This document shows, piece after piece, positions 7,444 to 15,516 of a stretch of DNA of 28,330 nt. Source of the stretch: Prevotellaceae bacterium UBA1726 (GTDB lineage Bacteria; Bacteroidota; Bacteroidia; Bacteroidales; Bacteroidaceae); contig DCIM01000075.1 of the NCBI GenBank assembly GCA_002316005.1, positions 1-28,330 of the forward strand, read 5' to 3'. The notes beneath the pieces were generated by a model. That model saw only the letters and a program-made list of their open reading frames with translations, ran no database searches and was not told the DNA's origin. How positions within the stretch are numbered: position 1 is the stretch's first letter; each line of letters begins with the position of its first letter. A program made the position numbers and the translations under genes.

Positions 7444-9237
7444 TTACTTCACATTCATTATATATGGCATAGAAGCCTGAATTGGCGATTGCTCTGTAGC
7501 AGCCTTCATTGAAACGAATGGCAGATACCACTCACCGAGCATCAAGCGCATCTGCTCGTCAAGATAGTTGCCCTTGCTCTTTGACGAAGCATCGAGCAAC
7601 TGGTCAAACATATCTGGTGCACTTGGATATTCAGAAGTGTAGTATTCGTCAAGCTTTGCAAGTTTTGCAGCCTTAGCAATAGCATCATCGAGCGAACCAA
7701 GCTGGTCGACCAACTTAATGCCGATAGCATCCTGGCCAAGCCATACACGACCCTGGGCAATTTCCTCGATGCTCTCAACAGGCTGCTTACGACCGTCAGC
7801 AACACGCTTGCGGAAGAGTGAGTAGCCATGGTTGATATAGTTCTGGAACAAATCCAATTCCTCAGCATCAAAAGGACGAGCAAGGAAACCATATACACTC
7901 GCACCCATTGTGCTATGCTTGTTTGTCTTCACCTCGTCGAAATGCAACTGAAGCTTCTTTGTCATAAGTTCGCTTGCCTCTGGGATAACACCGAAGATAC
8001 CAATTGAACCTGTGAGAGTTGTTGGCTCGGCAATGATCCAGTTAGCATTACAACTGATATAGTAACCGCCCGAAGCAGCATAGTCGCCCATAGAAACAAC
8101 GACAGGTTTCTTTGCCTTGAGGTTTGTTACAGCATGCCAGATTTGCTCAGAAGCATAAGCAGAACCACCAGGAGAGTTGACACGAAGCACTACCGCCTTT
8201 ACATCATCATCCTTCATGAGTTCCTCAAGGTCCTTCGACATCTTATTGCCGATGATTGAAGTAGAACCCATATTGGTGATGCCAGTAAGTGGAGAGTCGA
8301 CAATCTGACCAAATGCATAGTAAACAGCAATCTCTTCGCCCTTCTGCTTCTTCTCGCGTACATTCTTCATGTCGCCTACAGAAAGCTGTGAGATAGCGTC
8401 ATCATCATCAATCTTGAGCAGTTTCTTCACCTCGCCCTTAACCTCATCAGTATAAAGCAAACCATCAACAAGCTTCATCTTCACCAAATCCTCTGGTGTC
8501 TGAAGCATTGTCAGATTGTCAGCATAGGTGTTGAGTTCGTCGAGTGAAATCTTGCGACTGTCGCAGATTCCTTGGCTGACAGTTTTCCACAAACCATTAA
8601 CAAAAGTTGTTACCTGCTCGCGATTGGCATCACTCATGTGGTCTTCTGTGTACTGCTCTGTAGCACTCTTGAACTTACCCACCTTGATAACCTGATAGCG
8701 AATACCGAATTTTGCGTAGAGGTCCTTCACAAACATTGTCTGTGTAGCAATACCATGAATATCGACCATACCACTTGGGTTGAGATACAATTTGTCAGCA
8801 ACGCTTGCCACATAGTATGAACCCTGTGTATACTGATCGGCGTAGGCAACGATGAACTTCTTCGATTTCTTGAAGTCAAGTAATGCCTGACGAATCTCAT
8901 AAACAGTAGAATAACCTGCTGAAATAGTACCACCTTCAATGTAGATACCCTTTATGTTGTCATCATCTTTAGCCTTCTTGATTGAAGCAAGAATATCGTT
9001 GAGTCCGACTTCCGCAATTTCGCCACCTGTCAGACGGCTGATAATGTTTTCATTGCATTGTTCGTCAATAATGCCGTTGAGGTTGAGAACCAAAACGGAA
9101 TTCTTGTCAACGCTCTTTGTAGCCTCCCCTGAGGCAACCATTCCCACGACACTCATCATGCCAAGTACGGCAAAGAGAATCATTGTTACGAAAATACCGA
9201 CGATTGTCGCTAATACATATTTTCCAAAATCTTTCAT
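7444..9237 (-). CDS. sppA: Signal peptide peptidase SppA, 67K long form
   Basis: 597 residues with an N-terminal membrane anchor (about 8-35). SppA is a periplasmic-facing serine protease that degrades cleaved signal peptides in the inner membrane. The long form has two tandem S49 domains. The catalytic lysine is in the N-terminal half (GKFKSA, K190) and the serine in the C-terminal half (YAASGGYY, S389); the 199-residue spacing is close to E. coli K209/S409. The second domain also shows the LTGSIGIFG motif. It is the first gene of the operon with lpxK and thiL and diverges from groES across 188 bp. Confidence 0.95.
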   Translation of the reverse strand: MKDFGKYVLATIVGIFVTMILFAVLGMMSVVGMVASGEATKSVDKNSVLVLNLNGIIDEQCNENIISRLTGGEIAEVGLNDILASIKKAKDDDNIKGIYIEGGTISAGYSTVYEIRQALLDFKKSKKFIVAYADQYTQGSYYVASVADKLYLNPSGMVDIHGIATQTMFVKDLYAKFGIRYQVIKVGKFKSATEQYTEDHMSDANREQVTTFVNGLWKTVSQGICDSRKISLDELNTYADNLTMLQTPEDLVKMKLVDGLLYTDEVKGEVKKLLKIDDDDAISQLSVGDMKNVREKKQKGEEIAVYYAFGQIVDSPLTGITNMGSTSIIGNKMSKDLEELMKDDDVKAVVLRVNSPGGSAYASEQIWHAVTNLKAKKPVVVSMGDYAASGGYYISCNANWIIAEPTTLTGSIGIFGVIPEASELMTKKLQLHFDEVKTNKHSTMGASVYGFLARPFDAEELDLFQNYINHGYSLFRKRVADGRKQPVESIEEIAQGRVWLGQDAIGIKLVDQLGSLDDAIAKAAKLAKLDEYYTSEYPSAPDMFDQLLDASSKSKGNYLDEQMRLMLGEWYLPFVSMKAATEQSPIQASMPYIMNVK

Positions 9238-9284
9238 TCGTATATTTTTTAAGTGTAATTGTTTCTTTGACGCATATTTGGCTA

Positions 9285-9292
9285 CAAAATTA
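9285..9292 (-). promoter_or_regulatory. Possible -7 box of the sppA operon
   Basis: On the minus strand TAATTTTG fits TAnnTTTG and lies 47 nt before the sppA ATG. The matching -33 position is not TTTG, so this is a weaker candidate than the cstA and tRNA promoters. Confidence 0.4.
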
Positions 9293-9367
9293 CAAAAACT
9301 TTTTCTATTATACCTTATTAATATAAAGAAAATTTTAGGTGAGTGACATTTTGGCAGATATTTTTCG

Positions 9368-9385
9368 TTGGCACGAAACTTGAAA
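9368..9385 (+). promoter_or_regulatory. Sigma-54-like -24/-12 sequence upstream of groES
   Basis: TTGGCACGAAACTTGAA closely matches the RpoN consensus YTGGCACGnnnnTTGCW. GG (9370-9371) and the -12 dinucleotide (9382-9383) have the correct 12-bp register; the only clear departure is GA instead of GC at -12. It would start transcription near 9394, about 31 nt before the groES ATG. No TAnnTTTG box is found between sppA and groES on this strand. The assignment is an inference. Confidence 0.4.
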
Positions 9386-9425
9386 AGAGTGGGGCAGAAG
9401 GTTAAAATTAAAAACTATAACGATT

Positions 9426-9695
9426 ATGAACATTAAACCATTAGCAGACCGCGTGTTGGTGAAACCAGCAGCGGCTGAAGAAAAAATCGGTGGAATTATT
9501 ATTCCAGACACAGCAAAGGAAAAGCCTCTTAAGGGCGAAGTTGTTGCAGCAGGTAACGGAACAAAAGACGAAGAGATGATTCTCAAGGCAGGCGATACTG
9601 TTCTCTATGGCAAGTACGCAGGTACAGAGATTGAACTCGATGGTGAGAAATACCTCATCATGCGTCAGAGCGATGTACTCGCTGTATTTGAATAA
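9426..9695 (+). CDS. groES: Co-chaperonin GroES
   Basis: 89 residues, normal for Bacteroidetes GroES. Forms the heptameric lid of the GroEL folding chamber. The N-terminus IKPLADRVLVKP is the family signature; the mobile loop that contacts GroEL spans about 16-32 with GGIIIP at 22-27; the roof-loop region and the closing YLIMRQSDVLAV strand are present. It is followed by groL after 80 bp with no terminator between them, so the two are co-transcribed. Confidence 0.98.
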   Translation: MNIKPLADRVLVKPAAAEEKIGGIIIPDTAKEKPLKGEVVAAGNGTKDEEMILKAGDTVLYGKYAGTEIELDGEKYLIMRQSDVLAVFE

Positions 9696-9775
9696 AAAAG
9701 CAGATTCATAGAATTTCTAGATTTTCTAGAGCTTCTTGAATTGCTAGTAAATAATCATTTAAAAGGAATAATATT

Positions 9776-11407
9776 ATGGCTAAAGATATTAAATATGATA
9801 TGGATGCCCGCGATCTTCTTAAGAGAGGTGTCGATCAGTTGGCAAATGCAGTTAAGGTAACACTTGGTCCTAAGGGCCGTAATGTGGTTATCGAGAAGAA
9901 ATTCGGTGCTCCACAGATTACCAAAGACGGTGTTACCGTTGCTAAGGAAGTAGAACTTGAGGATAAGTTCGAAAACACTGGTGCTCAGTTAGTTAAGAGC
10001 GTTGCTTCAAAGACTGGCGATGATGCCGGCGATGGTACAACAACAGCAACAATTCTTACTCAGGCAATCGTAACAGAAGGTTTGAAGAATGTTACTGCTG
10101 GTGCTAATCCAATGGACCTTAAGCGTGGTATTGACAAGGGCGTTAAGGCTGTTGTTGATTATATCCAGACAAGTGCTGAGCAGGTTGGTGACAACTATGA
10201 CAAGATTGAGCAGGTTGCAACTGTTAGTGCAAACAACGACCCAGAAATCGGTAAACTTCTTGCAGACGCTATGCGCAAGGTTTCTAAGGATGGCGTTATT
10301 ACTATTGAAGAAAGCAAGAGCCGTGAGACATACATTGGTGTTGTTGAGGGTATGCAGTTTGATCGTGGTTATCTTTCTGGCTATTTCGTAACAGATACAG
10401 ACAAGATGGAGTGTGTTATGGATCATCCATACATCCTCATCTATGATAAGAAAATTAGTAACATCAAGGATTTCCTTCCTGTGCTTCAGCCTGCAGCAGA
10501 GAGCGGTCGTCCGCTGCTTGTGATTGCTGAGGATGTTGATTCAGAAGCTTTGACAACTCTTGTTGTGAATCGTCTGCGTGCCGGACTTAAGATTTGTGCT
10601 GTAAAGGCACCAGGATTTGGCGATCGTCGTAAGGCAATGCTCGAGGATATCGCAACTCTTACAGGTGGTGTTGTAATCAGCGAAGAGAAGGGCTTGCGTC
10701 TTGATCAGGCAACTGTTGATATGCTTGGAACTGCAGAGAAGGTTGTGGTAGGCAAGGATAATACTACTATCGTTGATGGTGCTGGCGACAAGGCTAATAT
10801 TCAGGCTCGTGTTGCTCAGATTAAGAACGAGATCCAGAATACCACTTCTTCATACGACAAGGAAAAGCTTCAGGAGCGTCTTGCTAAACTCTCTGGTGGT
10901 GTAGCAGTACTTTATGTAGGTGCTAACTCTGAGGTTGAGATGAAGGAGAAGAAGGATCGCGTTGATGATGCACTTTGCGCTACTCGTGCGGCTATTGAGG
11001 AAGGTGTTGTTGCCGGTGGTGGTACAACATATATTCGTGCTCTTGACGTATTGAAGAATGTAAAGGGCGACAATGCTGACGAGCAGACTGGTATCAATAT
11101 CGTAGAGCGTGCTATCGAGGCTCCTCTCCGTCAGATTGTTCATAATGCTGGTGGCGAAGGTGCTGTTGTTGTGCAGAAGGTTCGCGAGGGTGAGGGTGAC
11201 TTCGGTTACAATGCTCGTACTGATGTATATGAGGATTTGCGTAAGGCAGGTATCGTGGATCCTGCAAAGGTTGCTCGTGTAGCTCTTGAGAACGCAGCTT
11301 CTATTGCGGGTATGTTCCTCACAACAGAATGCCTCATCGTTGACAAACCAGAACCAGTTCCTGCTCCTCCAATGGGTGGTGCTCCTGGTATGGGCGGAAT
11401 GATGTAA
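9776..11407 (+). CDS. groL: Chaperonin GroEL (Hsp60)
   Basis: 543 residues. Forms the double-ring ATP-driven folding chamber. Signatures: ATP-binding TLGPKGRN (29-36) and GDGTTTATIL (85-94), the apical domain in the middle with GRPLLVIAEDVDSEAL, the intermediate AAIEEGVVAGGG motif, and the flexible GGxPGMGGMM tail at the C-terminus. Codon choice favours GCT, GTT and CGT, as in the ilv operon, which suggests high expression. It ends with a strong terminator. Confidence 0.99.
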   Translation: MAKDIKYDMDARDLLKRGVDQLANAVKVTLGPKGRNVVIEKKFGAPQITKDGVTVAKEVELEDKFENTGAQLVKSVASKTGDDAGDGTTTATILTQAIVTEGLKNVTAGANPMDLKRGIDKGVKAVVDYIQTSAEQVGDNYDKIEQVATVSANNDPEIGKLLADAMRKVSKDGVITIEESKSRETYIGVVEGMQFDRGYLSGYFVTDTDKMECVMDHPYILIYDKKISNIKDFLPVLQPAAESGRPLLVIAEDVDSEALTTLVVNRLRAGLKICAVKAPGFGDRRKAMLEDIATLTGGVVISEEKGLRLDQATVDMLGTAEKVVVGKDNTTIVDGAGDKANIQARVAQIKNEIQNTTSSYDKEKLQERLAKLSGGVAVLYVGANSEVEMKEKKDRVDDALCATRAAIEEGVVAGGGTTYIRALDVLKNVKGDNADEQTGINIVERAIEAPLRQIVHNAGGEGAVVVQKVREGEGDFGYNARTDVYEDLRKAGIVDPAKVARVALENAASIAGMFLTTECLIVDKPEPVPAPPMGGAPGMGGMM

Positions 11408-11444
11408 GAATTGAATTCGTGATATAGCGCGAAATATAATTGAT

Positions 11445-11477
11445 AAGCGGGGAGAACTGGTGTTTTCTCCGCTTTTT
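11445..11477 (+). terminator. Intrinsic terminator of groES-groL
   Basis: AAGCGGGGAGAA (11445-11456) pairs over 12 positions, two of them G-U, with TTTTCTCCGCTT (11463-11474). The loop is 6 nt and the 3' arm runs into TTTTT. It starts 37 nt after the groL stop. Confidence 0.9.
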
Positions 11478-11540
11478 GATTGCAAATTTGCCTCATATTT
11501 CAGAATTCTTCATTTTCTTGCAAAAAAAGTACATAAAAAA

Positions 11541-11572
11541 TTTGGTTGAATAAAAAGAATATAGTAACTTTG
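11541..11572 (+). promoter_or_regulatory. Promoter of the short transcript between groL and ilvD
   Basis: TTTG (11541-11544), 20 nt, TAACTTTG (11565-11572): an exact match to the -33/-7 pattern with the same spacing as the ilvD promoter 244 bp downstream. The predicted start is about 11578-11582. Confidence 0.8.
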
Positions 11573-11607
11573 CAACAAACTTAAGGGATTTAAGTCCCGA
11601 ATTGAAA

Positions 11608-11649
11608 ATGAAATTCGTGAAGAATAAAAATATTTTTGATTTGTTTTAG
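11608..11649 (+). CDS. Possible 13-codon leader peptide ORF
   Basis: ATG to TAG encodes MKFVKNKNIFDLF. The start codon sits in the loop of hairpin 2. The peptide has three Phe and one each of Val, Ile and Leu, so it is not a convincing branched-chain amino acid attenuator peptide. Translation is unproven; a chance ORF of this length is quite possible. Confidence 0.25.
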   Translation: MKFVKNKNIFDLF

Positions 11650-11677
11650 TAGATTAGTTTTTAAGTAGTTTGTTTTT

Positions 11678-11716
11678 AAAGGTTGGATGTCGTGAGATAT
11701 CCGACCTTTTTCTTTT
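11678..11716 (+). terminator. Intrinsic terminator of the short transcript
   Basis: AAAGGTTGGAT (11678-11688) pairs over 11 positions, one G-U, with ATCCGACCTTT (11699-11709) around a 10-nt loop. It is followed by TTCTTTT. It lies about 70 bp before the -33 box of the ilvD promoter. Confidence 0.85.
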
Positions 11717-11784
11717 AATTTGTAATTGAAATCATGCTCTTTGTTATGAAATCGTAACTATTTATAAAAATAATCTGTGATTTG

Positions 11785-11816
11785 TTTGTATTTTGCAAAA
11801 AAAATGAGTAACTTTG
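11785..11816 (+). promoter_or_regulatory. Promoter of the ilvD-ilvB-ilvN-TE-ilvC operon
   Basis: TTTG (11785-11788), 20 nt, TAACTTTG (11809-11816), again an exact match to the Bacteroidetes pattern. The start is predicted near 11823, giving a leader of about 100 nt before the ilvD ATG. Confidence 0.82.
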
Positions 11817-11924
11817 CAGTCAATTTAATAAAAAACGACCACATTTGCTGTGAGTTCGTAATTTGATAGAGGTAAAATAACGGTAAGCTAAGGCTTATTT
11901 ATAAGAGAAATAATTCAGGATAAT

Positions 11925-13727
11925 ATGAAACATCCATTAAGAAGTGCTGTATGTACAGAAGGACGCCGTATGGCAGGTGCCCGTGCTCTTTGGGTTGCTA
12001 ACGGTATGAAGCGTGAACAATTTGGCAAACCAATTATTGCAATTGTCAATAGTTTTACTCAGTTTGTTCCAGGTCATACTCATCTTCATGAGATTGGTCA
12101 GATAGTAAAGGCTGAAATAGAGAAGCTCGGTTGCTATGCTGCTGAGTTCAATACAATCGCTGTTGATGATGGTATTGCAATGGGACACGATGGTATGCTT
12201 TATTCTTTGCCTTCGCGTGATGTCATTGCTGATTCTGTTGAATATATGGTAAATGCCCATAAGGCAGACGCTATGGTTTGTATCTCAAACTGTGACAAGG
12301 TGACTCCAGGCATGTTGATGGCGGCAATGCGTCTTAATATCCCTGCAGTTTTTGTTAGTGGCGGTCCTATGGAAGCAGGAAAATACAAAGGCGAGAATGC
12401 TGACCTTATTACAGCTATGATTAAGGGTGGCGATTCAACTGTAAGTGATGATGAACTTGCTGAGGTTGAGAATTGCGCTTGTCCTGGATGTGGTGCTTGT
12501 TCGGGTATGTTTACCGCAAACTCAATGAACTCGCTGACAGAGGCTTTGGGTATGTCGCTTCCTGGAAACGGTTCTATTCTTGCAACTCATGTAAATCGTG
12601 TTCAGCTTTTCAAAGATGCAGCTGCTCTGATTGTTAAGAATGCTTTGGCATATTATGAGGATGGTGATGATTCTGTTCTTCCTCGTTCAATTGCAACTCG
12701 TCAGGCGTTCTTTAATGCTATGACTCTTGATATTGCCATGGGCGCTTCTACAAATACAGTTCTCCATCTTTTGGCTGTTGCTCAGGAGGCGGAGGTTGAC
12801 TTCAAAATGCAGGATATCGATGCCCTCTCTCGTAAAGTGCCATTCCTATGCAAACTCGCGCCAAACTGGCAGAAGTACAGTATTCAGGAGGAGAACCGTG
12901 CTGGTGGTATCCTTGGTATTCTTGGTGAATTGGCTAAGGGCGATTTGCTCGACCTTACTTGCAAGCGTGTTAATGGTGCTACTCTTGGTGAAGACATTAA
13001 GAAGTATTCTATTACAGGCGAGACTCTTGATCCTGAGGCTGATCGTATCTACCATTCAGCTCCTGCAGGTAAGTTCTCTACAAAGATGGGTTCGCAGGAT
13101 TCTCGTTGGGAGTCGCTTGATACTGACCGTGAGAATGGTTGTATTCGTGATATAGAGCATGCTTATACAAAGGATGGCGGTATGGCAGTTCTCTTTGGTA
13201 ACATCGCACAAGATGGCTGTGTTGTTAAGACTGCTGGTGTGGCTCCTGAACTCTGGCATTTCGAAGGTCCTGCAGTTGTTTTCGATTCTCAGGAAGATGC
13301 TTGCGAGGGAATCCTTGGTGGCAAGGTGAAGAAGGGCGATTGTGTTGTCATCACTCACGAAGGTCCTAAGGGAGGTCCTGGTATGCAGGAGATGCTTTAC
13401 CCTACATCTTATATAAAGAGTATGCACATGGGTAAGGAATGTGCTCTTATTACAGACGGTCGCTTCTCAGGTGGAACATCAGGCTTGAGTATCGGACATA
13501 TCTCTCCTGAGGCTGCAAGTGGTGGTAATATCGGTAAGATTGTTGATGGCGACATCATCGTTATTGACATTCCAAGTCGTTCAATAAATGTTAAGTTGAG
13601 TGATGAGGAACTCGCTGCTCGTCCACAGCAACCACTTAAGCGTAACCGAGTGGTTTCTAAGGCTTTGCGTGCTTATGCACAAAGTGTTAGTTCGGCTGAC
13701 AAGGGTGGCGTTCGTATAATTGATTAA
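11925..13727 (+). CDS. ilvD: Dihydroxy-acid dehydratase IlvD
   Basis: 600 residues. Dehydrates 2,3-dihydroxy-isovalerate and its methylvalerate analogue to the 2-oxo acids, the third common step of valine and isoleucine synthesis. The Fe-S and Mg site motifs are clear: SNCDKVTPGM (121-130, C123) and CPGCGACSGMFTANSMN (186-202), and the late TDGRFSGGTSGLSIGHISPEAASGG active-site loop is intact. Length is normal. It is first in the operon and 50 nt before ilvB. Confidence 0.98.
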   Translation: MKHPLRSAVCTEGRRMAGARALWVANGMKREQFGKPIIAIVNSFTQFVPGHTHLHEIGQIVKAEIEKLGCYAAEFNTIAVDDGIAMGHDGMLYSLPSRDVIADSVEYMVNAHKADAMVCISNCDKVTPGMLMAAMRLNIPAVFVSGGPMEAGKYKGENADLITAMIKGGDSTVSDDELAEVENCACPGCGACSGMFTANSMNSLTEALGMSLPGNGSILATHVNRVQLFKDAAALIVKNALAYYEDGDDSVLPRSIATRQAFFNAMTLDIAMGASTNTVLHLLAVAQEAEVDFKMQDIDALSRKVPFLCKLAPNWQKYSIQEENRAGGILGILGELAKGDLLDLTCKRVNGATLGEDIKKYSITGETLDPEADRIYHSAPAGKFSTKMGSQDSRWESLDTDRENGCIRDIEHAYTKDGGMAVLFGNIAQDGCVVKTAGVAPELWHFEGPAVVFDSQEDACEGILGGKVKKGDCVVITHEGPKGGPGMQEMLYPTSYIKSMHMGKECALITDGRFSGGTSGLSIGHISPEAASGGNIGKIVDGDIIVIDIPSRSINVKLSDEELAARPQQPLKRNRVVSKALRAYAQSVSSADKGGVRIID

Positions 13728-13777
13728 AAATACTAGAATATATAGTTCATATAGAACATATAGAAAAAATACTTAAA

Positions 13778-15508
13778 ATGGAAAAGATTACTGGAGCTGA
13801 GGCTTTGATGCGTTCTTTGGAGCACGAAGGAGTAGATGTACTCTTCGGCTATCCTGGTGGTGCGATTATGCCTACCTATGATGCTCTTTATGATCACAGA
13901 GAAACTCTCAATCATATCCTTGTTCGTCATGAGCAGGCCGCTGTTCATGCAGCTCAAGGTTATGCTCGTGTAAGCGGTAGGGTAGGTTGCTGTATTGTAA
14001 CCTCTGGCCCGGGTGCGATGAACACCATTACAGGTTTGGCTGATGCACAGATGGATTCAACACCTATCGTACTTATTTGTGGACAGGTTGGTGCTGCTAT
14101 GCTTGGTACAGATGCCTTCCAAGAGGTGGATGTTGTAGGTGTTACTCAACCTGTGACAAAATGGAACTATCAGATCCGTCGTGCAGAGGATATTCCTTGG
14201 GCTGTGGCTCGTGCTTTCTATATTGCAAAGAGTGGTCGTCCTGGTCCTGTTGTTCTTGACTTCACAAAGAATGCCCAGACTGCACTTTTTGAGTATATGC
14301 CTCAGACAGTTAATTTCATTCGCTCATACAAACCTCTTCATCATCCTTCTGAGGATAGTATTAAGGAGGCAGCAAGACTTATAAATGATTCCGTAAAACC
14401 ATTTATGCTTGTTGGTCAGGGTGTTGAACTTGGTAGTGCATACGATGAATTGCTTGAACTTTGCGAGAAGGCTCAGATTCCTTTTGGCCAGACATTGCTT
14501 GGCCTTTCTGCAGCTCCAACAGATCATCCGTTGAATATGGGTATGCTTGGTATGCATGGTAATTATGCGCCAAACTATATGACCAATCAATGTGATTTGC
14601 TTATCGCTGTTGGTATGCGCTTTGATGACCGTATCACAGGTAATCTTGACACTTATGCAAAACAGGCAAAGATTATCCATATTGATATTGACCCTTCTGA
14701 AATTAATAAGAATGTACAAGTTGATCTTCCATTAGTAGGAGATTGCAAGGAAGTTCTTGCAAGAATTAGCCAATATGTTAATCCTGCAAAACATCAGGCA
14801 TGGATTGAAGGATTCAAACCTTATGCAGAGAAGGAATACAACAAAGTAATTGAAGGCGCTTTGCATCCAACAGAAGGTCCTCTGCTTATGGGTGAGGTTG
14901 TTCGTAAAGTTAGTGAAGCAGCCAATAATGAGGCAATCCTTGTTACAGATGTTGGTCAGAACCAGATGTTCGGTTGCCGATATTTCAAGTTCAAGAAAAG
15001 TAAGTCGGTTGTTACTTCTGGTGGCTGTGGTACAATGGGATTTGGTATTCCTGCTGCTATTGGTGCCACTTTTGGCGCTCCTGAGCGTACAGTTTGCATG
15101 TTCGCAGGCGACGGCGGTTTCCAGATGACAATAGAGGAACTCGGAACAATCATGGAACAGCAATGTCCTGTAAAGATGATAATGCTCAACAATAACTATC
15201 TTGGTAATGTTCGCCAGTGGCAGTATATGTTCTTCCACAAGCGTTATTCATTCACTCCGATGATGAATCCTAATTATGAGAAGATTGCCGAAGGTTATGG
15301 CATTCCTTGCCGTACTGTTGTTGAGCGCGAAGATCTTGAAGACGCTATCCGTGAAATGCTTGATACTGACGGTCCATACCTGCTTCAGGTTGCTGTAAAA
15401 GAAGAAGATAATGTACTTCCAATGACTCCTCCGGGCGGTAATGTAGATGAGATGCTTTTCGAAGTTGAACAGACAGAAGAACTGCCTAAGGGACTCAAAA
15501 AGAACTAA
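13778..15508 (+). CDS. ilvB: Acetolactate synthase large (catalytic) subunit
   Basis: 576 residues. Condenses pyruvate with pyruvate or 2-oxobutyrate to acetolactate or acetohydroxybutyrate, using thiamine diphosphate, Mg and FAD. The thiamine-activating glutamate is in VRHEQAAVHAAQGYAR (E52). The thiamine-diphosphate motif runs from GDG (444-446) to LNNNYLGNVRQWQ, and the FAD domain is in the middle. The presence of a regulatory subunit directly downstream and the RHEQ/NNYLGNVRQWQ signature favour the anabolic AHAS over the catabolic AlsS type. It is 8 nt before ilvN, so subunits are made together. Confidence 0.97.
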   Translation: MEKITGAEALMRSLEHEGVDVLFGYPGGAIMPTYDALYDHRETLNHILVRHEQAAVHAAQGYARVSGRVGCCIVTSGPGAMNTITGLADAQMDSTPIVLICGQVGAAMLGTDAFQEVDVVGVTQPVTKWNYQIRRAEDIPWAVARAFYIAKSGRPGPVVLDFTKNAQTALFEYMPQTVNFIRSYKPLHHPSEDSIKEAARLINDSVKPFMLVGQGVELGSAYDELLELCEKAQIPFGQTLLGLSAAPTDHPLNMGMLGMHGNYAPNYMTNQCDLLIAVGMRFDDRITGNLDTYAKQAKIIHIDIDPSEINKNVQVDLPLVGDCKEVLARISQYVNPAKHQAWIEGFKPYAEKEYNKVIEGALHPTEGPLLMGEVVRKVSEAANNEAILVTDVGQNQMFGCRYFKFKKSKSVVTSGGCGTMGFGIPAAIGATFGAPERTVCMFAGDGGFQMTIEELGTIMEQQCPVKMIMLNNNYLGNVRQWQYMFFHKRYSFTPMMNPNYEKIAEGYGIPCRTVVEREDLEDAIREMLDTDGPYLLQVAVKEEDNVLPMTPPGGNVDEMLFEVEQTEELPKGLKKN

Positions 15509-15516
15509 ACGAAACG

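Larger units (their letters stand above)
11580..11716 (+). ncRNA. Candidate small RNA or short leader transcript
   Basis: A promoter at 11541-11572 and a strong terminator ending at 11716 bracket an RNA of about 137 nt. It can form hairpin 1 (GGGAT-TTAA-GTCCC, 11585-11598), hairpin 2 (CGAATT / AATTCG, 11598-11617, touching hairpin 1), an unstructured U-rich middle, and the terminator stem. It encloses a 13-codon ORF (11608-11649). The next promoter is after its terminator, so ilvD does not depend on read-through. I match it to no known RNA family. Confidence 0.5.
11408..11924 (+). other. Gene-free stretch between groL and ilvD
   Basis: 517 bp. It holds the groL terminator (11445-11477), a self-contained promoter / short transcript / terminator unit (11541-11716) and the ilvD promoter (11785-11816) with a leader of about 100 nt. 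The leader includes a small hairpin, TAAGC-taag-GCTTA, near 11884. No long ORF is present. Confidence 0.85.

Noticed and set aside
11580..11924. Classical branched-chain amino acid attenuator before ilvD
   Set aside because: The short ORF lacks Ile/Val/Leu codon runs, I see no segment that would pair with the terminator arm as an antiterminator, and a complete promoter lies after the terminator.
13728..13777. Regulatory hairpin between ilvD and ilvB (GTTC-ATATA-GAAC)
   Set aside because: Only four paired bases with an AT-rich surround; too weak to separate from chance.
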